A DNA stretch of 64,000 bases from assembly GCF_000015285.1 (NCBI RefSeq), contig NC_008709.1, positions 3,100,001 to 3,164,000 of the forward strand, given 5' to 3'. Source of the DNA: Psychromonas ingrahamii 37. GTDB taxonomy: Bacteria > Pseudomonadota > Gammaproteobacteria > Enterobacterales > Psychromonadaceae. Shown in pieces: positions 1 through 9,866 of the stretch. The notes below the pieces were generated by a model. The model saw only the letters and a program-made list of their open reading frames with translations. It was not told the DNA's origin and searched no databases. The translations under genes and the position numbers were made by a program. Numbering within the stretch: position 1 is the stretch's first letter; each line of letters opens with the position of its first letter.

Positions 1-1778
1 GCCAATAAAAAACTGTCGCTGTGCACTAGGCTGTCACAGCTAACATAGCGCAACTGCACACCGTAAAGGCCACTTTGCTGCTGGTACTCTCGCGCTAAGT
101 TATCCAATAAATCGGAAAGCTTAAAATTACATTTATCCGCTTTCACCACACCCGCATCTAATTTGGAAATATCAACCAGTGTGCAGATCAGGTTTTCTAA
201 ATCATCAAGTGAGCTACTGACTGAGTTAATTAAAGGGGCTAATTGAGCATCAACAGTCTTTTCAACAATTGAGCTGGTAAACAGCTGGGCAGCATTAAGC
301 GGTTGCAGTAAATCGTGACTGACGGCCGCAAGAAATTTTGTTTTAGAAAAATTAGCTTGTTCAGCTTCGCGTGTGGCAGCCTGTAGGTCAGTTTGTACCC
401 GGCGGCGTTCTTCAACTTCATTAAGCAATTTTTGGTTAAGGCTCGAAAGCTGCGAAGTACGCTCAACAACCCTCCTTTCCAGCTGATCATGGGCTTTCTG
501 CAGGGCTAATGCATTTATCCTGCGCTCGGTAATATTGCGAATTAAAACAAAAAATCCCAGTACAACGCCGTTGCCGTCAAGGTTTGGGACATAGGATTTA
601 AGCAGATAATTAGGTTCACCGGTGCGGTTTAGTTCTCTACTTTCAAAAATGACACTTTCACCCTTTAGGGCGCGCTGAACAAAAGGCTTAATCTGCTTAT
701 AATTAAGGCTTTTATCCAGCTCAGTAATATCCAAACCCCGCGAAGTGCTGCCGTACCAGTCAATATAAACCTGATTGGTAAATTCAAACTTAAGATCAGC
801 ACCGATATAAGCAATCATCGCCGGTACGTTATCTGTTATCAGGCGCAGCCGGCGCTCATTTTCCTGCAGAGATTGTTGATTGCGGTGGCGCTCGGTAATA
901 TCGGTGTAGGTTATGATGGTTTTTCCATCATGAAGCTGGTGAACTCTTATTTCCAGTACGGTTCCACCTTGTAAGGTCTGCACATAAAAATCACTGCCCA
1001 AACGCGGATGGGTGGGCAGTTCCAACTCGGTCAGGGCCTGCAAATCCCGCAAACCGATATTAGCGTGCAGCTGCTGCGTCGCTAACTGACTCAGTTGTAC
1101 AAAACGGCTGTTCCAGACTTCAATCTGCTTTTCACTGCTCAGCAGCACCACACCCTGAGATAAATTATCCACCAGACTATGAAGCTGTACGGATTTCTGC
1201 GCCATTGCCTGTTCGTAACGTACTGTTTCAGCTTTTTTTAATGCGCTGATATCCGTATAAAGCAATACCCTTCCACCTTCGACAGTAGGACGTTCGTTAA
1301 GCTGAAACCAGCGTCCGTCGGATAACTGAAAAACCGGTTTTAGCAGCTGGCCATCATTATTAGTGTTTTTTTGATGATCTTTTTTTTCGGTTAGCGCTTT
1401 AAGATTAAGCACAGTTTCTGAGGGCAGATTTGATGTCTGCAGAAAGGCTTCAAAATTGCTGTTCTGAAGAATAATTTGTCCGTCACAGTCTAATAAAACG
1501 AAGGCTTCAGAAAGGCTTTCGATGGCATCGGTAAAGCGCTGTTGAAAGGTTTTTAATTGCCGGTTGCGGCGTTCCAGCTGTGACAGGGTTTCACCCAGTG
1601 TTTGAGTTTTTTCCCTGACCTGTTCGGCTAAATGTACTGAATGCTCAAAAGCGGCATAGGGTGCCGACTGATTACCACCCTCTTCCACGCGCTGCATCAA
1701 TGCCTCATTAATTTTCAGGAGTTTGGCATTATCATATTTCAGGCGTTTATTTTCATCGCTAAGCTGCATCTCATTCAT
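1..1778 (-). CDS. Multi-PAS sensor histidine kinase, NahK-like (3' end outside window)
   Basis: The visible 592 codons start with a coiled-coil stretch, followed by three PAS-like segments, the middle ones ending in 'YTDIS' and 'YTDITERH'. A second coiled coil leads into a HisKA dimerisation segment containing AVSHDLLQPLNAAQLF, where the His is the expected phosphorylation site. The catalytic ATPase and any receiver domain lie beyond the left edge. The HDLLQPLNAA form of the H-box is typical of the NahK/ErcS' hybrid kinases. The ATG at 1778 overlaps the stop of the upstream FIST gene, so the two are probably translationally coupled. In Pseudomonas and Shewanella relatives NahK is controlled by the NO sensor NosP; that role here is inferred from synteny and family. 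Confidence 0.8.
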   Translation of the reverse strand, partial: MNEMQLSDENKRLKYDNAKLLKINEALMQRVEEGGNQSAPYAAFEHSVHLAEQVREKTQTLGETLSQLERRNRQLKTFQQRFTDAIESLSEAFVLLDCDGQIILQNSNFEAFLQTSNLPSETVLNLKALTEKKDHQKNTNNDGQLLKPVFQLSDGRWFQLNERPTVEGGRVLLYTDISALKKAETVRYEQAMAQKSVQLHSLVDNLSQGVVLLSSEKQIEVWNSRFVQLSQLATQQLHANIGLRDLQALTELELPTHPRLGSDFYVQTLQGGTVLEIRVHQLHDGKTIITYTDITERHRNQQSLQENERRLRLITDNVPAMIAYIGADLKFEFTNQVYIDWYGSTSRGLDITELDKSLNYKQIKPFVQRALKGESVIFESRELNRTGEPNYLLKSYVPNLDGNGVVLGFFVLIRNITERRINALALQKAHDQLERRVVERTSQLSSLNQKLLNEVEERRRVQTDLQAATREAEQANFSKTKFLAAVSHDLLQPLNAAQLFTSSIVEKTVDAQLAPLINSVSSSLDDLENLICTLVDISKLDAGVVKADKCNFKLSDLLDNLAREYQQQSGLYGVQLRYVSCDSLVHSDSFLL

Positions 1779-2919
1779 TCGAGCCTCCCGCGATATAAAC
1801 ACCGGTAAAGGTTTGATTAAGATGAATGCCGTTAATATGTTCACCATAAGTATTAAAACCGGCTATTTTGTATTGACTGTTTAATGCCTGTACCTGCGTG
1901 TTTAAATTTTTATGCTCAATTTCCAGACGCCTTAAAACACAGTCGCAGGCAAGTACCAGCTCCGGTTTGCCGTAACGCTCTGAAATATCTGTAAGCTTAG
2001 CGGATAAGGAATCCAGAATATCGTCCATCTCTACCGCTGTCAGTACAATGCCGACGTCAACAGCGCAGTAAAAGGTTAAACTTAAATCGGCTTCATTGAC
2101 CTTCTGAATAGAGCGGATGTAATACTGACCGCCCACTTTTACTGCCAGCGGATTAAGCGAAAAAACCGTCGGACAAAGATCTTTAACCTCAAGGTTTAAT
2201 AAGCGCGCATATTCGAGAGCTGCAGGCTCAGCATTGAGCTCGTATACGGTGCGTCTTGGCGCATCAACTTTAGTCACCACCAACTTTTCTGTGGCCCGCT
2301 TTATATGATGACAGTTGAAGACTTCAAAGGGGCAGATAGTATTGACCATAATAACAACAGCCGCTTGCTGATAAAACTGACCGTCGTAATAGACATGGGT
2401 ATTGCTGAGATGATCATCACCACCTGCAGAGCCGCCAAAGTGGGGAATGCCCGCGGCGGCTGAATTTAACGACGCTAAAAAGTGCTCTTCTTCAAAGGAC
2501 AGTCCGTCAAGTAAGGTCAGTAAAAAGGTGTTATTTTTAATGGTAGTTAATGCTTTTGAGGTGCATTTTTCGCTGAGTCTGTTAATGGTTTTTTGTGCAT
2601 CAAGCAGATCAAATCCGGACATTGACTTAATTAACTCTGCGCTGATAGCAAAATACTTTGATGAGAATCCGATCGCGACAATCGAATGTTCCTGATCACC
2701 TGCAGAGCTTATTTCGCCTGCCGTGGTGCAGCCGACAACTTTGATATTGGCAAATAAAGCCTGGATCGATAATGCTATCGCGGGTAATGAATAGACTGAG
2801 GAGCAGTAAAAGAGAATAAAACCAAGATCGCCATGATTAAGCTGCTGATGTATCTCTTCACTGGCCTGTTGTGGGGAGCTTAAGCTGCTGAGTGCAGTAA
2901 TGGTTTTAATCTTAGTCAT
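1771..2919 (-). CDS. FIST-domain sensory protein, NosP-like
   Basis: This 382-residue soluble protein has the two-part FIST layout: an N-terminal half with VVGCTTAGEIS near residue 80 and FGGSAGGDD near residue 165, and a FIST_C half ending in AGFNTYGEHINGIHLNQTF. A GGGAA-like ribosome site precedes the ATG. The gene ends inside the start of the PAS kinase, so they form an operon. FIST proteins paired with NahK kinases are known as NosP, a haem-binding nitric-oxide sensor that inhibits the kinase. I infer the same function but did not verify the haem ligand. It could instead sense another small ligand. Confidence 0.8.
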   Translation of the reverse strand: MTKIKTITALSSLSSPQQASEEIHQQLNHGDLGFILFYCSSVYSLPAIALSIQALFANIKVVGCTTAGEISSAGDQEHSIVAIGFSSKYFAISAELIKSMSGFDLLDAQKTINRLSEKCTSKALTTIKNNTFLLTLLDGLSFEEEHFLASLNSAAAGIPHFGGSAGGDDHLSNTHVYYDGQFYQQAAVVIMVNTICPFEVFNCHHIKRATEKLVVTKVDAPRRTVYELNAEPAALEYARLLNLEVKDLCPTVFSLNPLAVKVGGQYYIRSIQKVNEADLSLTFYCAVDVGIVLTAVEMDDILDSLSAKLTDISERYGKPELVLACDCVLRRLEIEHKNLNTQVQALNSQYKIAGFNTYGEHINGIHLNQTFTGVYIAGGSNE

Positions 2920-3024
2920 GTTTTTTCCCGGTTTTTGAGAAGATCTTTCAAAAACGTTAATTGTAAAATATTGAGGTAAAACTATAACAAATATGGTCTA
3001 TGGGAAACGAGACGGAGGACGGGA

Positions 3025-3165
3025 ATGCGAGCTTCGAGTGGCAAGATTTGAGCTTCGAGTTGCGAGTGTCAAGCTGAGAGCCTTCAGCTTTCAGCCTTCG
3101 GGCGTTGAGCTTCGGGCTGAGAGCAGAGAGCAGAGAGCAGAAAGCTGCCCACCACTCGCGACTGG
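3025..3165. repeat. Low-complexity intergenic repeat (GAGCTTCGAG / GAGAGCA units)
   Basis: The stretch downstream of the aldehyde dehydrogenase gene consists of short imperfect iterations such as GCTTCGAG, CTTTCAGCCTTC and AGAGCAG. There is no open reading frame of note. Similar filler recurs at 6318-6430, 9300-9395, 16446-16555 and 16873-17170, always between genes of the left half of the window. Confidence 0.7.
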
Positions 3166-3172
3166 TTACTAG

Positions 3173-4693
3173 TTAAAACAGACCCATCGGTGATGTGCTG
3201 TAGCTTACTAATAAGTTTTTAGTCTGCTGGTAATGATCGAGCATCATCTTATGTGTTTCACGGCCGATGCCGGATTTTTTATATCCACCGAAAGCTGAAT
3301 GCGCTGGGTATAAATGGTAACAGTTAGTCCATACTCGTCCGGCCTGAATGCCTCGGCCCATTCGATGTGCAAGGTTGGCATCTCGTGTCCAAACTCCTGC
3401 GCCTAAACCGAAAATACTGTCGTTGGCAATTGCCAGAGCTTCTGCTTCATCTTTAAAGGTGGTTACCGCGATAACTGGTCCGAATATTTCTTCCTGGAAA
3501 ATCCGCATAGAGTTATCACCCTGCATAATGGTCGGCTGGATGTAAAAACCACTATTAAGTGTGCCATCAAGGACTTCTTTACCACCACCGGTCAGTACTT
3601 TAGCCCCTTCTGTTACGCCTATATCCAGATAACTTATGATTTTATCAAACTGCTGCTCTGATGTCTGAGCACCCACCATAGTGTTGCTGTCCAGTGGATT
3701 TCCGCGAACAATCTTTTTCGCTTTTTCAATGACTTTTACCATAAACTCATCGAAAATGTCTTCCTGAACCAACGCACGGGAAGGACAAGTACAGACTTCT
3801 CCCTGGTTAAAGAATCCCAGTACAAAACCTTCCGCACATTTATCCAGATAATCATCTTCATGTTGAGTGATATCACCGAAAAATATATTTGGACATTTGC
3901 CACCAAGCTCAACGGTAGAGGGGATCATATTCTCTGCAGCGCATTTTAGAATATGCTCACCAACGGGTGTTGAACCGGTAAAGGCTATTTTAGCAATACG
4001 TTTGCTGGTCGCTAAGGCTTCGCCAGCTTCTTTACCGTAGCCATTAACAATATTTAACACACCAGCCGGCAGCAGATCAGCAATTAATTCCATCAGCAAT
4101 AAAATACTGACGGGTGTTTGTTCTGCAGGTTTAAGCACTACACAGTTACCAGCAGCTAAGGCAGGTGCCAGTTTCCATGAAGCCATTAAGATCGGGAAAT
4201 TCCATGGAATAATTTGGCCGACAACACCAAGAGGTTCATGAAAATGATAAGCAACAGTATCGTTATCTATCTGTGACAAGGTACCTTCCTGTGCACGAAT
4301 ACAGCCGGCATAATAACGAAAGTGATCGGAACTTAAAGGCAGGTCGGCCCCCATTGTTTCACGAACCGATTTACCGTTATCCCAAGTTTCAGCAACAGCA
4401 AGAAGTTCAAGGTTGGCATCCATACGATCGGCTATTTTCAGTAAGATATTGGCACGATCCTGCACGGAAGTCTGTCCCCAGGCATCTTTGGCTGCATGTG
4501 CGGCATCAATGGCTAAGTCGATATCTTCAGCGCTCGAACGCGGAATCTGACAGATGACTTCGCCTGTTACGGGTGTCGTATTATTAAAATAATTACCTTT
4601 CACAGGGGCAACCCATTCTCCGCCGATAAAGTTTTCATATTTTTCTTTAAATGTAACGACAGAACCTTCACTGCCTGGATTTGAATAGATCAT
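3173..4693 (-). CDS. aldB: NAD-dependent aldehyde dehydrogenase (AldB/ExaC type)
   Basis: This 506-residue protein is the normal length for the family and oxidises aldehydes such as acetaldehyde to carboxylic acids. The cofactor motif [18 protein letters not shown] sits at about 163-180, the general base Glu263 is in VELGGKCPN, and the catalytic Cys301 is in [10 protein letters not shown], followed by a second Cys as in the AldB/ExaC group. The ATG is preceded by an AGAGG ribosome site. No partner gene overlaps it. Substrate is inferred; the closest known relatives act on acetaldehyde and chloroacetaldehyde. Confidence 0.9.
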   Translation of the reverse strand: MIYSNPGSEGSVVTFKEKYENFIGGEWVAPVKGNYFNNTTPVTGEVICQIPRSSAEDIDLAIDAAHAAKDAWGQTSVQDRANILLKIADRMDANLELLAVAETWDNGKSVRETMGADLPLSSDHFRYYAGCIRAQEGTLSQIDNDTVAYHFHEPLGVVGQIIPWNFPILMASWKLAPALAAGNCVVLKPAEQTPVSILLLMELIADLLPAGVLNIVNGYGKEAGEALATSKRIAKIAFTGSTPVGEHILKCAAENMIPSTVELGGKCPNIFFGDITQHEDDYLDKCAEGFVLGFFNQGEVCTCPSRALVQEDIFDEFMVKVIEKAKKIVRGNPLDSNTMVGAQTSEQQFDKIISYLDIGVTEGAKVLTGGGKEVLDGTLNSGFYIQPTIMQGDNSMRIFQEEIFGPVIAVTTFKDEAEALAIANDSIFGLGAGVWTRDANLAHRMGRGIQAGRVWTNCYHLYPAHSAFGGYKKSGIGRETHKMMLDHYQQTKNLLVSYSTSPMGLF

Positions 4694-5040
4694 AATGAAC
4701 CTCTTATAGTCGGCCGATAAATTACCTGCCTGTTGTTTGTCTTTAGTCGGATGTGTTTTACGAGAGTTATAATAACGCTATCAAGGCAGATACCACCATC
4801 CGCCATTGGCATGAAAAAAATCATACTTTAGGATGAGATACGGGAAAATAAGAGATGATTTTACAGCCCCTGGTGCTTTATTAATGCCATAAAAAATTTT
4901 TAAGAAAGGGGCTTAGAGCGCCACCTTAAAACAGTAAATTATTTATTTATAAAGATTTGGTGCGCAACATCAGCTAATACGTTTGATATTAATAAATGCA
5001 GCCGAGCGTGGAATTTTTTTATCAGTGATCGAGAGAGAAT
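4694..5040. other. Gene-free stretch upstream of aldB
   Basis: No convincing gene is visible. The segment holds the leader and presumed promoter of the aldehyde dehydrogenase gene and AT-rich DNA. A short phrase near 4776-4850 (AAGGCAGATACCACCATCC, then CATGAAAAAAATCATAC) is repeated with changes at 9243-9305, upstream of the monooxygenase gene. Confidence 0.5.
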
Positions 5041-5042
5041 GT

Positions 5043-5172
5043 AAACACTCTGTTCAATAGAGTGAATCAACATGACAAATTAATTAATGGAATGGGTTTT
5101 ATGTTATCGGTAGGGTGCGCTCTGCGCACCGCAAGCAGTGTAAATCGGTGCGCAGAGCACACCCTACGGGCT
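5043..5172 (+). repeat. Palindromic repeat element, copy 1 (GTAGGGTGCGC type)
   Basis: The core is an inverted repeat, with GTAGGGTGCGCTCTGCGCAC at about 5112 facing the matching GTGCGCAGAGCACACCCTAC ending near 5166. Together with about 70 bp of left flank it matches, in reverse complement, the copy at 13489-13613. The shared flank and the palindrome suggest a small non-autonomous mobile element of the widespread GGTGCGC...GCGCACC type. Confidence 0.75.
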
Positions 5173-5282
5173 GTTACATCGCCAATATATTGCACAAGTC
5201 AGGCAATTAAATTCAATAATTTAGCCAATTTTTCATTTAAATATTATGTACATATAATTGGATCGTTACTCAGCTTAAGATA

Positions 5283-6227
5283 TTAGTTAGTCAATTTTTC
5301 TACGACTAAACAAGCCGCCGCTAAATCTGACAGCGCGGTACCGACGGTTTTAAAGACAGTGATTTCTTCTTCTGTTTGGCGTCCTTTATGTTGACCTCTG
5401 GCAAGTTCGGCCAATTCAGCTTTGACATCATCCTTACTGAACACCCCTTCCTCAATAGGTATTAATAACTCTCCTGCTTCACTTAGGACGTTAACACGGC
5501 TATCAACAAAAACACTGGCTTTGGTGATTAAATCAGTATCACATTCGCGGCGGTTTGGCGAATGATTGCCAACAAAGTCCGTGTGTGTGCCCGGTTTTAC
5601 CCATTCACCTAAAATTAATGGCTCACCGGCACCCGTCGCACAGCTGATAATATCAGCTTGACCTGCCGCATGTTCAAGATCTGTGATGGCTGCAACGCTG
5701 ATGTCTGGTCGTTGCATGCGTATTTGCTCGGCCACTTTTTCAGCTTTATCGATGCTGCGCCCCCAAATATCTATCTGCGTAATGGGTCGCACAGTCGCGT
5801 GCGCTAATGCCATGTACGCAGCTAGATTACCTGCACCACAAACTAATAAACGACTGGCATTTTTACGTGACAGATACTGACTGCCCAGAGCTGAAACTGC
5901 CGCTGTTCGCCAATAAGTGACACTGGATCCGTCAACGAGGGCTAAGGGCTCCCCGGTTTCACGCTTAAACATTAAAATCTTTGAATATAAGCGATCCAAG
6001 CCCTTCGGGCCATTTTCAGGAAAATGGGTAAAGGCTTTAACGCCAATCGCTTTGCTGTTCCAAGCCGGTAATACGGCAAATCCATCACTGTGGTCGCTGT
6101 CTTCTTCCAAACTAAATACATTACGTTGCGGCATACCGTGAGTGCCTGCAAATGTTTCTTCTATTGCCGGGATCAATTCTTCAAAATTCATTGCCTGATG
6201 AACTTCAGACGCTTCAATTACATGCAT
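5283..6227 (-). CDS. Ornithine cyclodeaminase / mu-crystallin family protein
   Basis: This 314-residue NAD(P)-binding protein has the family Rossmann motif LLVCGAGNLAAYMALAHA at about 129-146 and the dimer/substrate region GVKAFTHFPENG near residue 62. The family includes ornithine cyclodeaminase, alanine dehydrogenase and pyrroline-2-carboxylate or ketimine reductases, and sequence alone does not separate these. The end GTALSDLAAACLVVEKL is typical. It lies on the same strand as the acetoin-reductase-like gene, but the gap is more than 200 bp and filled with repeats, so co-transcription is doubtful. Confidence 0.85.
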   Translation of the reverse strand: MHVIEASEVHQAMNFEELIPAIEETFAGTHGMPQRNVFSLEEDSDHSDGFAVLPAWNSKAIGVKAFTHFPENGPKGLDRLYSKILMFKRETGEPLALVDGSSVTYWRTAAVSALGSQYLSRKNASRLLVCGAGNLAAYMALAHATVRPITQIDIWGRSIDKAEKVAEQIRMQRPDISVAAITDLEHAAGQADIISCATGAGEPLILGEWVKPGTHTDFVGNHSPNRRECDTDLITKASVFVDSRVNVLSEAGELLIPIEEGVFSKDDVKAELAELARGQHKGRQTEEEITVFKTVGTALSDLAAACLVVEKLTN

Positions 6228-6317
6228 TTTATGGCTTCCTTTGATAAATAATTATTTTACAACTATTTGATAGGGTATACCTTGTCGATGCTGAAGTGAA
6301 TAAAGCGGTATAAAAAC

Positions 6318-6430
6318 TGAGTATCGAAAGCCAGAAAGCCGAAGGCTCGAAAGCTCAAAGCCGAAAGCTCGAAGCTCGCCTTCCCGCCTTCTAGCCCTAA
6401 CGCCTTAAAGCCCTAAAGGTCGGGGAGGAT
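6318..6430. repeat. Low-complexity intergenic repeat (GAAAGCTCGAAG / CCTTAAAGCC)
   Basis: Short imperfect iterations such as AAAGCCGAAGGCTCGAAAGC are followed by CGCCTTCTAGCC and CTTAAAGCCCTAAAG. They fill the space between the cyclodeaminase-family gene and the SDR gene. This is the same style of filler as at 3.1, 9.3 and 16.4-17.2 kb. Confidence 0.7.
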
Positions 6431-6443
6431 CTAAAGGACAAAA

Positions 6444-7223
6444 TCAGCGGTACAACAAGCCGCCATCGATTAAGGGTGACTGGCCCGTCATATAATCGGA
6501 ATCCGGGCCCGCCAGAAAGGATACAAAGCCAGCAACATCTTCCGGTGTTTCGGCGCGCCCAAGCGCGATGCCCTCGACGTATTGCTTGTATGTACTGCCC
6601 ACTTCGGCACCAGTGATATCAGACATACGCTGGTCGATATCGACCCACATATCGGTGCCAACCACACCGGGACAATACGCATTGACGGTAATGCCATCGG
6701 CTGCGAGTTCCTTGGCAGCCGCTTGCGTCAAGGCACGCACGGCGAACTTGGTGGATGAATAGACTCCCAGCATTGCGAAGCCATCATGGCCGGCAATTGA
6801 ACATGCATTAATGATCTTGCCATGCCGCTTCAAGGCTTTTAGTTTTTTGGCTGCGGCCTGAATGCCCCACAGCGTACCTTGTACATTGACCTGAAAGATC
6901 TGATCAATTTGTTCCGGTGTAACATCAAGCAACGGCGCTACTTGCGCAATGCCGGCATTATTGACCATGATATCAAAACCGCCCAGTTCGCTGCTCGCAT
7001 AATTGACCGCCTCCAGCATCTCCTGCTGCTGTCCAACGTCGGCAACAAACACCACCGCCTTGCGGCCCAATGCAGTAATCTCTTTAGCCACACTATTTAT
7101 CTTGTCACGCTGCAGATCGACTAATGCAATGTCAGCCCCATCCTTAGCTAAGCGCAGCGCGATGGCGCGCCCTATCCCCTGACCCGCGCCAGTGACAAGT
7201 GCCACTTTTCCTGAAATGCTCAT
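6444..7223 (-). CDS. budC: SDR oxidoreductase, acetoin/diacetyl reductase (2,3-butanediol dehydrogenase) type
   Basis: I start this protein at MSISGKVALVTGAGQGIG (7223) because a GGAAT ribosome site lies just upstream; a 39 bp longer frame exists without one. The classical SDR signature is complete: TGAGQGIG for NAD binding, NNAGIA, and the catalytic INACS...YSSTK Ser/Tyr/Lys set. Long stretches such as NVQGTLWGIQAAAKKLKAL and SDYMTGQSPLIDGG match BudC-type acetoin reductases. It lies 60 bp after the flavin monooxygenase and is probably co-transcribed with it. Exact substrate is unproven. Confidence 0.8.
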   Translation of the reverse strand: MSISGKVALVTGAGQGIGRAIALRLAKDGADIALVDLQRDKINSVAKEITALGRKAVVFVADVGQQQEMLEAVNYASSELGGFDIMVNNAGIAQVAPLLDVTPEQIDQIFQVNVQGTLWGIQAAAKKLKALKRHGKIINACSIAGHDGFAMLGVYSSTKFAVRALTQAAAKELAADGITVNAYCPGVVGTDMWVDIDQRMSDITGAEVGSTYKQYVEGIALGRAETPEDVAGFVSFLAGPDSDYMTGQSPLIDGGLLYR

Positions 7224-7283
7224 GTGAATTCCTTTTTTTATGGTGTAAATGCCCGCCATCAACGCTGGCGGGCTGGAAAGTTA

Positions 7284-9095
7284 TCAGCCTATGTGATGGA
7301 CTTCTTGCAGACCATAGACAGGCGTTTCTACTCCCTCCATCCGCGCCTTGAGTTGCAGGGCCAGATACAATGAATAGTGGCGCGACTGGTGCAGATTACC
7401 GCCGTGAAGCCACAAATTATCCTGCTGGGTTGGCTTCCACATATTACGCTCCTCACCCTCCCATGGGCCGGGATCTTTGAGAGTATCGGATCCCAGTCCC
7501 CAGACTTTTCCAATCTTATCGGCAACTTCCTGACTGATCAAATCCGCAGCCCATCCATTCATGGAGCCGTAGCCGGTAGCCAGCACCACAAGATCTGCTT
7601 CAAGCTTAGTGCCGTCTTTGAGCACCACGCCATCTGCAACAAATTCCTGCATCTGCCCCTGTACCAGTTTTATCTTACGGTCGATGATCAGTTGGCTTGC
7701 ACCAACATCAATATAGTAGCCTGACCCGCGGCGCAGGTATTTTAGGAACATACCTGAATCATCATCGCCAAAGTCAAGCTTGAAACCCGCATCCTCAAGC
7801 CCCCTGTAAAAATCTGCGTCACGTTCGCGCATTTGGTTAGTCAGAGGGGTTTGGAATTCTGGCATGATCCGGTAGGGGAGCGACGCAAAGATCATATCTG
7901 CCTTTTCCGTCGTAATGCCATTTTTCACCGCCTGCTCACTGTAAAGCCCGCCGAGGCCAATATCCATCAGCGTGTCGGACTTCACTATATGGGTCGAGGA
8001 GCGCTGCACCATAGTGACATCCGCGCCATTTTCCCACAGGGCGGCACAGATATCGTGAGCAGAGTTGTTGGATCCGATGATCACACATTTTTTGCCTTCC
8101 CAAGCATCTGCACTGCGGTGTTGCGATGAATGCTGGATTGTGCCTTTGAAGGTATCCTGATCGGGGAATGTCGGCATATTCGGCTTGCCGGACATACCGG
8201 TCGCCAGCACCAATTGCTCGGGTTGCAGGGTCACTTTTTCACCGTCACGGTCGACCTCGACGGTCCACTTACCATTCTTCTTATCATAGCTGGAAGAAGT
8301 GACCTCAGACTTAGTCCAGTAGTTCAGCTCCATCACCTTTGTATACATCTCAAGCCAATCGCCTATCTTGTCCTTAGGAGCGAAGACTGGCCAGTTTTCC
8401 GGAAACTTGATATAGGGCAAATGATCATACCAGACTGGATCATGCAGACAGAGCGACTTGTAACGATGACGCCAACTGTCCCCGGCGCGGTCGTTCTTTT
8501 CCACTATAATAGTTGGCACACCCAACTGCCGCAGCCGCGCACCCAGTGCGATACCACCCTGCCCGCCACCGATGATAACGGTATGGGGCTGTTTATCATA
8601 CCCTAGCGTCTCCGACTCGTGCTCACGCCGTTCTTTCCAGCTGAGACGGTTTTTCGCTGCGCCATGTTCGGCCCCTTTTGGGCGGGTATCGCCTTTTTGT
8701 TCCTCATAGCCTTTTAATTCATGCAAAGCGGTCAAGAGAGTCCAAATTTTTCCTTCTTTTAAGCGGATCAGGCCCCAACCACGGCCCTGCGCAGTCTCGA
8801 AGGTGATCCACGCGGTCGTCACACCCCCCTCCTCTGTTGGAGTTTCCCCCTCCTGCAATTTAAAGTTCGAGGGGTTTGCCTGCGACAACTGGCTTTTCAG
8901 CATGTCCTGCACACCCGCTGGGCCTTCAACCGTTTTTAAGTTCCAAGTAAAGGCCACCAGATCGCGCCAGTAACTGTCATCCAGGAACATTACCGCCGCA
9001 CGGTTCACCTCACGGGCAGCCAATGCGCTGCCAAAATCATTCAGAAAGTGCTGCGTCCGGTCCGCAATGGTTGTGTCGAGCATGTCTAAAGCCAT
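7284..9095 (-). CDS. Flavin-containing monooxygenase with N-terminal NTF2-like domain
   Basis: The first ~130 of 603 residues resemble an NTF2/SnoaL-like fold. The rest is a class B flavin monooxygenase, with the FAD motif GGGQGG at 176-181, an FMO/BVMO fingerprint near 318-334 (FKGTIQHSSQHRSADAW), a second nucleotide site IIGSNNSAHDI, and LATGYG near the end. The second site has Ser where Gly is usual. Such enzymes insert oxygen into heteroatoms or ketones using NADPH. Together with the following acetoin-reductase-type gene it forms a two-gene unit that is clearly GC-richer than its neighbours, suggesting recent acquisition. Substrate unknown. Confidence 0.85.
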   Translation of the reverse strand: MALDMLDTTIADRTQHFLNDFGSALAAREVNRAAVMFLDDSYWRDLVAFTWNLKTVEGPAGVQDMLKSQLSQANPSNFKLQEGETPTEEGGVTTAWITFETAQGRGWGLIRLKEGKIWTLLTALHELKGYEEQKGDTRPKGAEHGAAKNRLSWKERREHESETLGYDKQPHTVIIGGGQGGIALGARLRQLGVPTIIVEKNDRAGDSWRHRYKSLCLHDPVWYDHLPYIKFPENWPVFAPKDKIGDWLEMYTKVMELNYWTKSEVTSSSYDKKNGKWTVEVDRDGEKVTLQPEQLVLATGMSGKPNMPTFPDQDTFKGTIQHSSQHRSADAWEGKKCVIIGSNNSAHDICAALWENGADVTMVQRSSTHIVKSDTLMDIGLGGLYSEQAVKNGITTEKADMIFASLPYRIMPEFQTPLTNQMRERDADFYRGLEDAGFKLDFGDDDSGMFLKYLRRGSGYYIDVGASQLIIDRKIKLVQGQMQEFVADGVVLKDGTKLEADLVVLATGYGSMNGWAADLISQEVADKIGKVWGLGSDTLKDPGPWEGEERNMWKPTQQDNLWLHGGNLHQSRHYSLYLALQLKARMEGVETPVYGLQEVHHIG

Positions 9096-9420
9096 TTTTT
9101 CTCTCCTTTTTTTGTTATCAATACATAATCAAGTAAAAATAAAGGTAAAACGTAATTTTTAAGCTAAGTGCAACAACGGTAACAGTTTTTAAGTCACCAT
9201 TAAGTGATTAAAAGCATTTTACGAGAAGTACTTTAACCTTAGACAGGCAGATGCCGCCATACCCCATCCGCATGAAAAAACTCATACTTTAGGATGAGCT
9301 ACGAGAGGGCGAGCTAAGAGCTATGATAAGGCTATAGGGCTGAAGGCGAGTCGCGAGCAACGAGCTGCGAGAAACTCGAAGCTCGCTTTTCCCTGCGCAA
9401 GAATGCACACTACCGAGAAT

Positions 9421-9530
9421 ACCAAACGCATTAATAAAGTGTCAGATTTGCAATTCAAATTCATCGTGACGGCTTTGCCAGTGTAATTTTTCCTTTGAAG
9501 CCAGTGATCATAAACTTAATGGTTTTGGTA
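9421..9530. repeat. Dispersed inverted-repeat element (ACCAAACGCATTAAT), copy 1
   Basis: The ends are related inverted repeats: ACCAAACGCATTAATAAAGT at the left, and CTTAATGGTTTTGGT at the right reading as its reverse complement with changes. The interior (CAAATTCATCGTGACGGCTTT...TTTGAAGCCAGTGATCATAA) is shared with the copy at 13617-13724. A left-end fragment occurs at 56032-56058 and a lone end at about 13458. It looks like a MITE of about 110 bp. Confidence 0.7.
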
Positions 9531-9572
9531 TCAATTGAATTGGTTGGATTGGTTGACACCTTTAAAATAAGC

Positions 9573-9612
9573 AAAAAAAAATGGCAAACCCGTAAAGGTT
9601 TACCATTTTTTT
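9573..9612 (-). terminator. Rho-independent terminator of cspA
   Basis: AATGGCAAACC and GGTTTACCATT pair around a CGTAA loop, with A- and T-runs on both sides. It lies about 45 bp after the stop of the cold-shock gene and reads correctly on the minus strand. Confidence 0.85.
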
Positions 9613-9656
9613 AATATTTAATCAGCTCCGCATGGGAGCTAAAATATCACAGCAAA

Positions 9657-9866
9657 TTAAAGTGCTACGATACTGTCTGCTTGCGGGCCTTTTTGACCTT
9701 GGCTTACAGTGAATTCTACTTTTTGGCCTTCAGCTAAGGTTTTGAAACCTTCGCTTGCAATAGCGCTGAAATGAGCGAATACATCAGGACCAGATGCTTG
9801 CTCGATAAAACCAAAACCTTTAGCTTCGTTGAACCACTTAACGGTTCCTTGTTCTTTAGTAGACAT
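9657..9866 (-). CDS. cspA: Cold-shock protein, CspA family
   Basis: This 69-residue single cold-shock domain has both RNA-binding motifs, KGFGFIE at about 16-22 and DVFAHFSAI at about 29-37, and family-typical length. It binds single-stranded RNA/DNA and melts RNA structure. A hairpin terminator follows, and more than 150 bp of AT-rich gene-free DNA upstream fits the long 5' leader usual for cold-induced csp genes, though I could not identify a cold box with certainty. The family has many paralogues, so the symbol denotes family. Confidence 0.95.
   Translation of the reverse strand: MSTKEQGTVKWFNEAKGFGFIEQASGPDVFAHFSAIASEGFKTLAEGQKVEFTVSQGQKGPQADSIVAL

Noticed and set aside
5062..5286. 74-codon plus-strand frame
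   Set aside because: It lies within the palindromic GTAGGGTGCGC element and has no independent support.
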